This document shows, one piece after another, positions 14,201-26,664 of a DNA stretch of 64,000 nt (position 1 is the first letter of the stretch; every line of letters begins with the position of its first letter). The notes beneath the pieces are model-generated. The model had not been told where the DNA came from, did no database searches, and worked only from the letters and a program-made list of their open reading frames with translations. The translations under genes and the position numbers were made by a program. The stretch is taken from positions 4,161,582 to 4,225,581 of the forward strand of contig NC_063262.1 of the NCBI RefSeq assembly GCF_019578655.1, read 5' to 3'. This DNA comes from Ricinus communis (lineage: Eukaryota; Streptophyta; Magnoliopsida; Malpighiales; Euphorbiaceae).

Positions 14201-16363
14201 GGCCCAATTATTGTGCTTCTAGGGAAAAGATATGTCCCTAAAAATAGGCTTTTCCACTTTCTAATCAAATGATTAAGAAAAAAGCTTAATAGTTTCTAAT
14301 GTAGTAATGTCGCTTTTTAATTTGTTACTCATGTATTCTTTTGCTTTTTACCCTCAAAAGATTTGTGAGTGGTTTAGGTAAATGGAAATAAGGTTAGAAA
14401 TTATAGTCAATTATGGTCGGCTCTATGCTCCCTTATCTTTGATAGTCTTCTTTGCAAATCAATGTCTAAAGTGGCCTGTCGTTTTAACTATCTCTTTTAG
14501 GACCAAGTCTTTCTTTCTTTCTCTCATTTGTGGAATTTGGGTACTAGTGACGGTGTTAGGTAGTGTTTGAGTGTGAGAGATTTGATTGTCTCAAGGAAAA
14601 AAAAAAAAAAGAAGTTTTCTAATGGTCTACTTGCATTCCCTTCCTATCTTCAAAGTGTGAAGAAAAATTGGAGAACAAAAGGAATAAAAGAAGAACAACC
14701 CACATTGACTAATGTTGTTTAGACCAAATCTTAAGAACATCTTTCCTACTTTTGTTGTTTCCTTTTTTATATATTAGAAATTTTATATTATGGAGATTTC
14801 TAAAGAGAGGGAGAACTCTTGTATTCTTATGTTGCAAAATAGACATTTGATTTGGATTAATATTCTAACAACTTGCTACTATTGGATTTTAAAATGCAGT
14901 ATTATTTTCTTAGAAAAAAAATATTTGCTGAAAGTTTATTGGTGGTAAGCTATGTAATAGGGATAGTCAACCTCTTAATACTTGCCAAAAACTCTGATAA
15001 ATCTCTTTAATATTTGTAGATGGTGACAAAGAGACTTAAGACTCAATTTCTTTTTTCAATTCTCACGAGGGATAATATCAATCAGACCACTTTTTCTTGA
15101 TTGCAAATGTTATATGTCTCTCTTGATACATTAAAATAAAGAGGTGAGGAAAAATTGGATACTCGATAATGCTTAAAATATGAATTGGGCTTTTGAAATG
15201 TTTAACTAGGGAAGCCCAAGTCAATGTATTAGTTAGGTCCACGCTTCCACCCGCTCTCAACAATTTCAAGTAGCTATTCACACTAATTCCTCAATAAGGT
15301 ACTACTAGTCTTGCTCTGGGAAAATGGAAAAAGAATTCCACATGAACAGAAGAAAAATGACTTCTTAGAAATATTGAAATTCTTTTGTTAAAACTGATTC
15401 CTCATTTAACCATCTATTGTAGCTTCACGTTGACACAACTTTATTTTATTTTCAAGTGTTGATAAGAGTAACTAATTAATTGGACAGATTAATATTGATA
15501 AAATTAATTCCTTTACACAGTATATTCGTGAAATGCTGGAAGAAATTACCATTTCTTACAAGAGCTGTTAATTTCTTAGTGAACTGACCAATATAGATCT
15601 AATGGGCTGACTATCACGCCCTGAGCCTGGACTTTGCATTCTTCAAGCTGAGATCACCGTGAACCAAAAACTCTTCCCATGAGCAGACCAACTGCGCAAG
15701 GATCTTTCCTCTTTACCTCTGTGTGACTTAGAGCTAGGACGATATGGGGATCTCTTGGGAGTTAGCAACATCCGTTTTCCCTCGAGGAAGGAATTGCAGA
15801 CTTTGCGGTTGGGCAGAACGCGAAAAGCCAGCATTACTTTGCTTTCAATGATGAGTAATACCGTGTAATTACAACATTAGAGAAGGTTCACTTGCCCAGA
15901 AATGTTCAGCCGATTTTAGAAGAGCTGAGAGAGTATGGGTTTTCAATTTATTACTGAACTTCATAGTGGGTACTTGAAAGTTGATACTGTTTGATAATCC
16001 AAGAATGTTAAGAAATTGTACAGCTTAATGCAATGCAAAAAGAACCTCGGCGTTTTCCTTTCTAATTAGAGTACGACAAAAAAACCTGATCATCATCAGA
16101 GTTCATCACATTAACAGTAGGGCTAAGGATGAATATTAGATACTTCCATCTCTATGCAGATTGCATGACCAAAATTTGACAGTCAACTTCTCATAGAAAT
16201 CAGTCCCCATTCTCTTCAACATGCTCTCTTGCATGAAAATTTCCAATGGAAAATCATCTGGATAAAAAGTCAGCGGGTTCTAATTTCCTAATGGTCAATT
16301 TAAGGGATAATTTTACAAGCCAAGAGATACATCCTCTACTTCTTCTCAAGTTTATTTCTATGA
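11271..16363. other. Spacer between HLS1 and NPY 3' ends
   Basis: This holds the HLS1 3' UTR and the NPY 3' UTR, which converge. The remaining short open frames are not conserved proteins that I recognise. A stretch at about 15600-15840 has clearly higher GC and a 63-residue minus-strand frame rich in Arg, Lys and Ser; it is discussed as a separate observation. No transposon domains were seen. Confidence 0.5.
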
Positions 16364-19300
16364 TTAAGATACTGAATGCCTCCTGCTTCTGGAAGGGGTA
16401 GATTTTGTGTCTTCTGCACTCGCGGAACCAGGACTCTCCGAAGTATCCGTGCTACTAATCTCACCATTTCGTTCTTTGTTTGACCAGAGCTTTGAGAATA
16501 TCTTTGACATAACTAAACCTCTCATTTTATTTGCAGCAGCCTTTTCAGCATCGTTTTTAGCACCATCATTTGCATTTGTATCGCTCCTGCCTAATCGCAG
16601 AGTAGTAAGTTCACCTTTTAAAGCCTTGATATCTTCGGCTGTCGGTACAGCATCCCAGTCCTCTTCTGTGTTGGTTGTAGTGGACCTTGAGCTCCCATGA
16701 GACCCACCAGGGAGTAATGCCCTAATGGGCCCAGGTAGTTCTGGTGTGCTGTTGCCTGCAGATGATGTTGCTTGCCTAACCTGTTCAAAAAAGAGAACCT
16801 GCACAACAACCCGCAATGGAAGCCGCTCATTTTGCACAGCATGCATGCAGGCCTCTGCTGACAACTTCCTGCAATCCATCAACCTGCATATCCTCTTTCT
16901 TTCACTCTTACTAATTCCTGGGTGCTCCTGCAACAAAATCAACAGTCAGTTATAGCATTCACTTTAAAACAAATAGACTAAACAACAAATACCATGTAAT
17001 TAAATAACTCATGGGTATAACTTGGATTATGAGAAGTGGAGAGCGAGAGAGAGATGCCCGCATAAAAATGTTAGTGGCTCTAAGTACACTATCACCTGGG
17101 CTTCTTGATACAGTACATCTCATTCATGTTACATTTACCATTTTTAAGTTTGACACCAGATACTAATGGAGATGGTAGTTAACACAACGTATGTTTAGGT
17201 AATTTTGAGGTGGAAGGTTGTTTCTTGATATTTAAGTGGCATATGTAAAGAGAATCAAATAAATCTAAGTGATGTCTGATTCTGAATATATATTGATTAT
17301 ATCAGTCATGCAGGGTCAGAAAAATGGATACAAATAGATTGAAGCAATCTTCAAACTCTCTTTCAGCATATTCTTTTTTTTTTCTTCAAGAACATGTTGG
17401 AATATTTTCGAGCAGCTGGGAACAATCCAAATGTCAGAATAGCTCAAACACATACACAAACACGAGAAGAGAAAATATATGAAAATCATATAGTTCCTTA
17501 TCATTGTAGCTTGGCAGAAAAGGTATATGAGCAGACAAAGAGAAAGGAAAATGATAATTGATGCCATCGTTTTGCATTAAGTACTATAATACATTCTTTA
17601 TTATACTTAAAAAGAATTACGACATGAAATGTTCAGGAGCTTACCTTAAGATACATATCAATAGCCCGGTAAAGTCCATCATGTGACGGTCTCGGGAAAC
17701 TTGATACCCTTTCTGCAAGATTGACAAACTTTGAAAGAGGTAGGTTGGGATCTCGAGCAATTTCAGCGAGGAAGCCTTCAACCAGCTTTGCTACCTGCAT
17801 CTTGGAAGCATCTGATCCCAATTTTGGGCTTCTGCTCTCTTGGAACTCATTTTCCATGGGAAAATCAACCTGAGCAGTCCGTTCGTATGTGACAAACTCT
17901 TCAACCAGGCTTTGCACAATATCAATGTTGTACATTGTTGTTTCACCAGTAGGGGATCGAATCAAAAGATCAGCTACAGTAGCATTCTCAAGCTCCTGTC
18001 CAATTCTTTTCATCAGTTCATTCCTTTCTGCGTCTGCACATTCTAACAGAATCACTGCTCTTAACAACCTAAGCAGAAACGTACAGGGAACACTGCCTTT
18101 CTCTGAGGGAAGCAGGCACACAATGGCTTCCGCCAATGATCTATACTTTATGATGTCACCACTCTGTACTATACCCTTAGTAAAACCAGGCAATCTTCTC
18201 AAGGCATATGCATTCAAAGCTTCTCCAATTACATCACCAGAGACTCTTCCTTTTGTTTTAATAGCTGTGATTACTCTTTTATATAAATCAATCTGGAGCT
18301 CACAGAGATCTTCTACCCACCAATCATTAGGAACTATTTGGGGTTTTCTTACACCATTCCACATAGGATCCTTGCCATTCTCAGATGGAAGCTTTTTCTT
18401 GTTATAGGTGTACGACCACTCCACCTTAGAAGTATCAATGCAAGCCTTTGAAGCTATGGAATCGAGGCAATGGTTGACAAGTTTTAATTCCTCAGCCCAT
18501 GGAAGAAGAGACTTTGTGGTTTGAAGAACAATAATTGAGTCTTTCCAGCTGCGGAAGATGCTAGAATTAAGGAAGACTTCAATTTTGTAGATAAGGTTTC
18601 CCTTCTCCACAGTTTCATACATCTCAAGGTACTCTGCTGCACACCGAGCCGCAATGACATTATATGCATTAAGAGTAACTGTCATACCATAACAGAACTT
18701 TGCACATATCTCAAAAGCAGCAGGTCCACCAGGAATATCCTGGATATGAATTTCATCACTGTTCTCATCATTTGTGTTTGCGACCAGCTTCTGCAAACGT
18801 GCACTCTTGGACAACAGCGGAAACTACAGAAGTATTTCAGAAATAAGCACAATCAAACATGTCTGGTATCTAACTTTTGGAAAATGTTCGATGAGGGTGG
18901 AACATTAAAGTAGATCAAATAGACCATCTTGAAACATAAATGCGAGAACGATCTGCCCTATTCCTAGTACCATTAGTGATTCTGAAACATGACTAATGAA
19001 TGCTAATCCATATGTTTAGAATGTGGCGGGTAAGTCGTTAATATATAAAATCCAAAATCAAGATCATATGGAATGCATACCTTATGAAGATAAAATTTTA
19101 CATCGCCAACATTAATGACTATGTCAGTAGCCAGCTCAGTTGCCACATACCTGCACACATTTAGAAGTTCTTCACTGAGATTACCAACTCGATACAAAAT
19201 TTAGTTAACCTCAAATATTTAATAGCAGAGAAGCCAGTTAATAAATGAATTCAACACAGTGAAATGAAACTCATTGAATTATTTTATCTTCATACGAAAT

Positions 19301-19862
19301 GAATTTATTTTATCTTGAAGTTAAAACTACTAAATCCCAAGTGAAAATGAAAAAGCAAAAGACATGTTTAACTATTAAAGGCGACATTAAAGAAGAGAAC
19401 GTTGAATAGTACAAGTCATTACAAGAGGAGCCCAGTTTTCTAAGATAAGCTGTCTAAAGACCCTTCGCATTTCCGGAAGCACAGGGTACGGATAGTAAAA
19501 CGTTCATAAAATCAAGCACAGAGCAATAAACCGAACTCAGAAAGTGTAAGAATTCTCAAAGCAGTCCATTGAGGAGCCAAACTTGCTCCAATTTAGATGA
19601 AATTGAAAGGGCTGGTTTTCCAGTGAAGGAAGTGTGTCCTTGAATTACAAAACTAAACATCCATGGAAAAGACATGGAAAATAAACGTGTCAGATAAATG
19701 ACTAGAGGGTAGACAAGTTATATTATTGGTGGATAAGATAGAACTATTTTAATTCAGTAGATACCAGAAAGAAAAAGAAAAAAAAGGATCCAAGACTCAC
19801 CTTATATTGTCTCCATCGGCCTGGAATGAATCAGGCTTCGATCCAAGTTTCATGAACTTCAT
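16364..19862 (-). CDS. NPY: NPY-type BTB/POZ-NPH3 family protein, 4 exons, 624 aa
   Basis: Exons in coding order are 19862-19801, 19150-19081, 18823-17645 and 16927-16364. All introns are GT-AG on the minus strand and the joined frame is 1875 nt. The start [13 protein letters not shown] is the usual N-terminus of NPY proteins. The BTB/POZ domain spans about residues 28-100 ([19 protein letters not shown]) and is split by introns 1 and 2. The NPH3 domain runs from DWWVEDL (211-217) to about 488, including the conserved [10 protein letters not shown] (428-437), with intron 3 directly after it. The tail has a short predicted coiled coil ([15 protein letters not shown]), is Ser-rich, and ends RRHSVS. 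NPY proteins act at the plasma membrane with AGC kinases (PID, WAG, D6PK) in auxin-dependent organ formation and root gravitropism; NPH3 relatives act in phototropism. Sequence fits the NPY2/NPY4 type best from memory, but I cannot assign one Arabidopsis orthologue. Confidence 0.94.
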
Positions 19863-21620
19863 TTTGCCAAATAAATATCAGCTCCTCTGTTTCCTCTTAA
19901 GGATTCCAATCTCCAAACTTTTACCAAATTCACTATTTAATGGACCAAAATCACCAGGAAGACTTCAAGAAAGGAAAGAAAGTGCAAAGGAAAAACCACA
20001 AACGAAATTGCACTCCTAGAAATTACCAACTGTTCAACCCAAAGAAGAATGAATCAAAGATAGATTGATGATAAGATTCTTAGTATTACCGAATCTTGCC
20101 CAGGAAAAAAACAAGGCCAAGGTGAGAAAAAGAGAGAAATGAGTGAATGTGATTTTGACAAAGTGAAGAGAGTTTGCTTCCTAAACTGGTAGCAGAGTCC
20201 AAGGAGCCAGGATTGAGAAGGTTAAGTAAGGAGACATTGCCTTAAAACTCTCTTACTCTTATACATTTTATATAAACTAAAACATGAGAGACACCCCCAC
20301 TTGCTCAAAACTGACACCACCGTCCTTATTTGATTTGTTTATGCCTCTTTTTCATGTTTTTAGCTTTTCTTTTTATCAATGGATCTTAACACACACTACT
20401 AAGTGACCTTTTTTTTCTGGTCGACAAAGCTTCAAAACCCAGACCCCAGAATCCACATTCCTTTGCAAATCAGAAACACCCTTTCAGCAGCTCTTAAATT
20501 TAAGCTACAAACACCTGCAACAAGAAAACAGCATATCTTGGTATCAGTTCAGAGAACCACCAAAAGAGTGGACAGAATTTATCAACTCAAGAGGTGGTTT
20601 TCCAAAAGAAAGATTGTAATTGGGAGCATCACTACCAATGAAGTTGTTTCAAGGTGGAGGTGAATACGCAAGATTTGATAGAATCAAAGTCAAGAATGTG
20701 ACACAGAAATCAACTTAAAAGAACATACTATATTCTTTAAAAAAGAAAAGGCGGAGAAAAAAATTTAAAAAGAAAAAGAGAAGCACTAAAAAAAAAAAAA
20801 CCATCCACAAGAACTCATGATCAGCTTGAGACCACACATACATCACCATCTCTGGCAGTCATTTTACCAAAAAATGCAAGAATTTGAAACATAACCAACA
20901 GAAGAAATAAAATAATATCAAGAAACTGTTCTTTTACCTACCAAGTGAAAGCCAGCTCTAATGCACAGAACCAGAAGAGGATCAAGAAAAACTATGCATA
21001 AGGAAGTTCTAAAAACAGTAGGAGCTAACAGTAGTTTGATGGGAGAAAATCATCATGCATATATGAATGAAATAGAAAGGAGGAAGAGATAAAAAGAAGA
21101 GAATAAAAGCAAGAGAATTTAAAATATTGATACTTTACCTTGAAGATGTCTCTCCGCAAACAACCCAAAAGAAAATGTCCAAAGCAGAAGACCCTTTCTC
21201 TTTCTTTCTAACCACGTAGTTAGGCAAAGGCAAAGGCAAAGTACCAAAAGAAGAATCAAATAAGCATGGCAATGGACACACAAGGCAGCAGAAGATAACA
21301 GAACGCAACACAACACACAGCACAACGTTCAGTGCATGAGGTGAGGGCCTATTACCTTACCTGCAGGACAGGACCCAAAAGGAGTAACCCCACATAACAC
21401 CAAATCCACCCAACAAAACCCAAAAAACTTCACATCAGAAAGATGAGCTGTTCCTCATCATCTAATCTTCTTTGACAGCCACCACTTCCTGCCTATAGAT
21501 AACCCACAAAAAGCCTTATCTCAGAATGTTCCCTACCCTTCTCTTAATTTTTACCTTTGAATCAGCACCACCGCCCCACCATCACCACCATTATCACCAC
21601 CACCGCAACACTCACCTATT
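19863..21620 (-). other. Probable NPY 5' leader and promoter region, with possible leader introns
   Basis: No convincing protein is encoded here. A TATA-like site lies at 20266-20272. On the minus strand there is also a strong donor-like sequence at 21361/21360 (CTGCAG|GTAAGG), and weaker ones near 21140 and 20940. These suggest one or more non-coding first exons as far up as about 21.55 kb. Several 60-90 residue minus-strand open frames are more likely leader sequence than genes. A CAC/ACC-rich triplet tract lies at about 21565-21610. Confidence 0.4.
20266..20272 (-). promoter_or_regulatory. Candidate TATA box of NPY gene
   Basis: Read on the minus strand this is TATAAAA, within TATATAAAA. 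It sits about 400 bp upstream of the NPY start codon, which would give a leader of about 370 nt. A more distal promoter above 21.5 kb is an alternative because of donor-like sites further up. Confidence 0.4.
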
Positions 21621-23008
21621 TATCTTTCTTTCTTATAATCTACTTTCACTATAGACTCATCACTCATCAAATAAGAACCTTTTTTTTATAATAACAATAA
21701 TGAACTATTTTGTCCTTGTTTCTCTTTGACAACAATGAAACAAAAACAAACAACTTTAAATATTTGTTTGGCTTTAGAAAGTAAAAAAGATTTGAGTCTT
21801 TATTTTCCTTTCTTTCAATTCAAAGAAAGGGAACCCAAAAACCATGCAATGAGGCCCCCACTTTCCCACCTCGAACAGTTTTCTTCCTTTCTTTCTTTCT
21901 TTTGTTTTCTTTGTAAATTGGAAAGTTAAAGATTTAGTCTTTTATCTTAGAGAATCTATGGCTACAGGCAATCTGACATGCATGACTTTGGTGTTTCCTT
22001 TCTCAAATACAAACTGACTTTAGTGTGTTCTCTTAGTTTTTAGTGTGCTTTTGAGAGAAACTAAGGAACAGCCCCTGTGTACCAGAAAACGACCCATCCA
22101 TCATCCTTACCGAGTACTTCGATAATAATGCCATCCATCTCATTTTCTTTTCCTTTTTCTTTTTCGTTTAATATAATGTTTTTAGAGGATTTATTTATTT
22201 CATTCAGTTTGATCCTTCGGCATATTACCAAGAAATTCTTGTCTCCTCTTTTCTCGTTCCGTTGCCCTATTTATCGTGATATCAGCATGTGCATAATCAG
22301 AAGATTGAACGGGGCAAAAGAATTCGATAATATTGAAAATAATTTCGGGACCAAAGACAAAAATGCATTAAAACATATAATACGTACTGATTTAAGTGTG
22401 GGAATGAATTTTAAATAAAAATTTTAGTCTAATTCGGCTGTAAGAATTTAAAAAAGTATGAAAACTTTTCTGGTAAAGTTATCTCTGGACAATCTTAACT
22501 TGAAAATTTATTTTGTATTGAGTTTACAGTACGAGAAACATTAGAATTAATTAGTTAGTTGACAGAATACTAGGTGAGAAAGAGGATTAACTTAATAAAA
22601 TAAATAAATAAACAAGAGAGATTTGTATACTAGCATGGCTTTTGTAATGTGTAAAAAAGAAAAAAGGAAACAGACAAAGAGAAGCAATTGCCTTGTCAAA
22701 TCAAAATGATGAATCTCTCTCTCTCATATAATAGTGGACAAGTTGTGACCACAATTCCACAAACTCCCTTTTTAATTCTCTAATCCAATCTCCAATATAA
22801 ATTCTTTTTCTTTTATCTTTCACATCACATGCAATGCTCCAATCCAGTCTCCAACGTGACTTAGAAAATCATCCAAATTCTTTATATAAAAATTTTAATT
22901 ATGCTTTTATCATATTCTCCGTGCTTAACCCTTTATTTAACACATCCCTATGATAATGCTTAGCCTTCTTAATATTACTTCTTCTCCATCAAGAATCTCA
23001 CACACTAG

Positions 23009-23103
<95 letters not shown>

Positions 23104-24640
23104 TTCTTTATTCGCACACCTGATACAGATGTCTCCTCCATGAGAAAAAATTCTTTAAAGTAATACTGCTTCACTAATAATATATTGGATGTTTTTAGGA
23201 AAACTCTGACCTCAGCACTGCACAATAAATCAAGGTCTAATTATTCTATATTTTTTATATCACACTATTTAATATTAATATTTAAAGTTTATATTTTATA
23301 TTAAAAATTTATATTATCTAAATTTTTATTTGATTGTTCTATTTAATTAATAAATTAAGTATTTATCTCGAAATATAACAACCCGTATAGTTCTGATATC
23401 TAATAAAAAAATTTCATATTCAAATATGGATTTTTTTTCAGTATTTTATTAATATTGATTTTTTTATATTTAAAATAAGATAGCTAAAAATAATATTTTT
23501 ATATTGAAATCAAGAGAATCACTATCTTTTATTATGTAGGTATAAACTATATAATCATTCCACCCTGATAAATAAAAAAGAAAAAAAACTAAATAATTAA
23601 ACATAAAATCTATGAAAGATGAGATTGATTCCTGTGCAAATCAGGACTCTAAATTGGAAGAGGGGAATATTTGAAAGATCCTATCCATGAGAATTGGTCG
23701 GTTGGGGCCAGTTTTTCTTTATTTTATTAAACACTCGATAATATATAAAAAGAATTATTTTCATGGTCAAATAATTAATTATCACAAATAAGAAATCAGA
23801 ACATCATTTATTTTTGTGCTTGTGGACATTGCTAATTTTGGAGCTATTGAAAGAATCAAAAGGGAATAACAACACAAGTCTAAAGCTTTTATTTTTAATT
23901 TTTAATTTTTAATTTTCTCCTTGGGATATGGTACCCACTTGAAGAAAGAAAGGAAAGGAAAAACACAAACTGTGGATGCATGTACCCTTGTGTGGTTCTG
24001 GACTATACTGTCTTTGACCCATCACCATGTGATCTTTCCTTTTAATACGAATTGAAGAGACTTTGCCTGCCTAACGTTATCTTATTACTTTCTTCCTTTC
24101 CATGAGAAAAAGAAAATATTAAAAATGAACTTATATTACATATACTTTCCAGCTCAATGCAAAGAGAACTGTCCTTACTTTCAAAGGAGGGGACCGATGA
24201 CCACCCCTTTATTATATCTGAATTTATATCATTACCCTTGTGTCTTAGGGCAGCTTTACTTGCATTTTGTAGATAACATAAGTTTTTCTTTTTATCAGTG
24301 ATGTTTTGTATCTCCCCATTTTGGGAGGGGCTAGGGTTTGTTGAATCTTTTATACCGTGCATTAGATTTAGTTTTTTAAAAAATAAATGTATTAAAAATA
24401 TTTATTTTTTATTTAATATTATTAAATTACTATATAGTTTTGTTGCGTATAATTTTATATATATGTCTTTGAATTGAATTTTAATAACTTTTGAATAAAT
24501 AGTTATATTAATTAGGAAGAATTTAGGTTTAATTAGAAATTTATTTAAGTTATTCCATTATTCTAGTATTTTATTTACTTTTCATTTATTTAGAAATTTA
24601 TATTTAATTTTAATAAATTTATTTTTTATATAAAAAAAGT
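21621..24640. other. Spacer, no gene recognised
   Basis: AT-rich spacer with a long (CA)n(TA)n microsatellite at about 23009-23101. A 106-residue minus-strand frame near 24042-24362 lies in slightly less AT-rich sequence but has no recognisable motif. I see no transposon domain or RNA gene. Confidence 0.5.
23009..23101. repeat. Compound (CA)n(TA)n microsatellite
   Basis: A short CA tract runs into more than 40 uninterrupted TA dinucleotides. A minus-strand open frame made of repeated Ile-Tyr is an artefact of this repeat. Confidence 0.95.
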
Positions 24641-24649
24641 GAGAAAGAA

Positions 24650-25625
24650 ATCCTAAATGAGTATAAAAAGCTATGTCACGGCTTCTAACATGATCATGCT
24701 TGTGCCTGTGTTACCTGCTGGAAGAAGCATCATGAAGTATGAATTGACACATGACCGTGCTAAACCGTATCTAGTACTGAATTCTAAAAAATACGACACA
24801 TAGGGTCTTCAAACCGTGCTTGCTTTTGCCCATTTTGAAGAAGTTGTGAAAGTTCAGCATAACATTACACACAAGTGTGTGCCAAGCTGTGCCGTAAAGC
24901 GAAAGACGTGACACGGCCATGTGCCAAACCCTGTTGAATAAATTAGAGTTTTCTTTTACAGAAAACTCAAAAATTTATGGTAAAATAGGGTTTCCTTTGA
25001 GTCTTGGCTATAAACAGGGGAACAAATAACTATTTTAAAAGAACAACCATAACAGATACAAGTTTTTGAAGACTCATTCGAGGACATTAAGAAGATTTGT
25101 GCAAAGATTTAAGAGTTTGAATTATCTATTTCTTTTTCTTCTTTGATTTCTTTAATAATGTTTATGTGTATTTCCGCAATCATGCGCGACTAAACTCTTC
25201 TTAGAATTTGAATTTGCGTAACTAATCTATTACTTGTTTGGATCTTTATTTTCTTTCAATAAATTAATTATCAGTCAATTTTATGAGTTGCTTTTACTTA
25301 TTTTTGTATTTGATTTTAGGCCTAATTATACATGTATTGGGGTAAATTAGAGACAACAAAAGTTGTATGATTTATCAGCTCATAGACTTATAAAACTTAG
25401 GAACCTCGATCACGAAAGTAGACGAATCCTTCGAGGAGTAATAAATTGCTAAAGAACTTAATGAACCATAGTTAATTGACATGACCATGAAAATAGACTG
25501 TAATTAACTTTGGTATTTTTAGATGAGCTCAAAAGAGACTCTAAGTAATTTGAGTGTTTTACCCTTGACTAAAGTTTATGATTTGAGTTGTGAAAAGATT
25601 CTCTAATCTGAGTAACAGCTTATGA
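24650..25625. mobile_element. Possible LTR-retrotransposon fragment or solo LTR
   Basis: This stretch has more GC than its flanks and contains words such as CACGGCCATGTGCC, a TATA-like TATAAACAGGGG and a T-rich downstream part. That pattern reminds me of plant Ty3/gypsy LTRs. I cannot find clear TG...CA ends, a target duplication, a primer-binding site or any protein domain, so the call rests on resemblance only. Ordinary intergenic DNA is the alternative. Confidence 0.25.
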
Positions 25626-25630
25626 AACTG

Positions 25631-26480
25631 TCACGACCCGATCTGCGGCTCTGTGACTGGCACTAAGGAATGGATAGGCATAAGGCTATGGAAACCCATA
25701 GCAAGCCTGACTAATCACTAACCCAATCAAATTATATTTTTATCCATTATAACACCATTTCATTACTAATTTTCAACCACCCAAATACTACATATTTAAA
25801 TTAGTCTGTCAGCACAATTAGGTAACACCTCCTCGGTTGGTTTAATATGCCAAAATAAAATAATAAGTTTTAGAATCACTACTGTGAAAAATCTAGAATA
25901 ATAATCAAATATACAAATAAAATTAGTTACATTAAACCCAAAGATGAAAGAATTTGGGCTGCCAAAGGAGAAGAACTGAGGGAAACCTAACAGACACCTG
26001 AAAAATAAAATTTGAGACTGTCAGTCTCGGCAGTGACTTAAAATTATATAATTCAAAAATAAATACAATTATCTTAATAAAATATTTATTTAATCATCTT
26101 AAAACGCGTGTCATGCCATGATTCAGAAATATACAATTTAAACGTTATGAGACGAGTAATTCAGCAGAACCCTAAACCCAATACTAGCAGCTTTTCGGCT
26201 CTCTTATTTCAATAGGACTGGCGCCTAGAGAGCGAAGCTCAACCATGGTTCTTAAATCCAGCCTGATAATTTGATTATCAATAAAGTCAGCACCTAGAAG
26301 CAACGCTCGACTAGGGAGCTTTCCTTCGGCAATCAAATTCTCAAAGCTCAGAAATTGTACTCGACCAAGGCAAATTCTAAAAATAATATTTTACTATCTG
26401 TCTCTAATTAATACCGGTGCGCACGCAGTCCTAATGTAACCCATCAGGGGGCATTGTTCTATTGGCGCCTTATCTCGAAG
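25631..26480. mobile_element. Possible second LTR-like repeat fragment (TGTCACGACCCG start)
   Basis: It begins TGTCACGACCCGATCTGCGG and continues with CTGTGACTGGCACTAAGG, wording that I associate with LTRs of high-copy plant retrotransposons. Words such as GACTGGCGCCTAGAG and GCGCCTTATCTCG occur further in. No coding domain, partner LTR or target duplication was found. It may be a solo LTR or a rearranged fragment. Confidence 0.3.
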
Positions 26481-26602
26481 TTACAATTATAGCATCAATA
26501 ATAATTAAAATAGCGTAAATCACCAGCAAACATAAATTATTCAATAACATATTAAGAATTAAAGTTGAATAACCTTGAGTATAGCAAATATGAAGATTAT
26601 AT

Positions 26603-26603
<1 letters not shown>

Positions 26604-26641
<38 letters not shown>

Positions 26642-26664
26642 TTAATATTAATATTAATATTAAT
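26604..26664. repeat. (TAA)n/(TTAATA)n microsatellite
   Basis: About 13 TAA/AAT units pass into TTAATA hexamer-like repeats, in AT-rich spacer. Confidence 0.9.

Noticed and set aside
17889..18407. 172-codon plus-strand frame
   Set aside because: Antisense shadow of the NPY third exon; no independent motif.
22998..23225. Open frame with long Ile-Tyr repeat (also 27709-27894 and 40528-40734)
   Set aside because: These are translations of AT microsatellites; no coding evidence outside the repeat.
24042..24362. 106-residue minus-strand frame
   Set aside because: Composition and lack of motifs fit random sequence; nothing nearby supports a gene.
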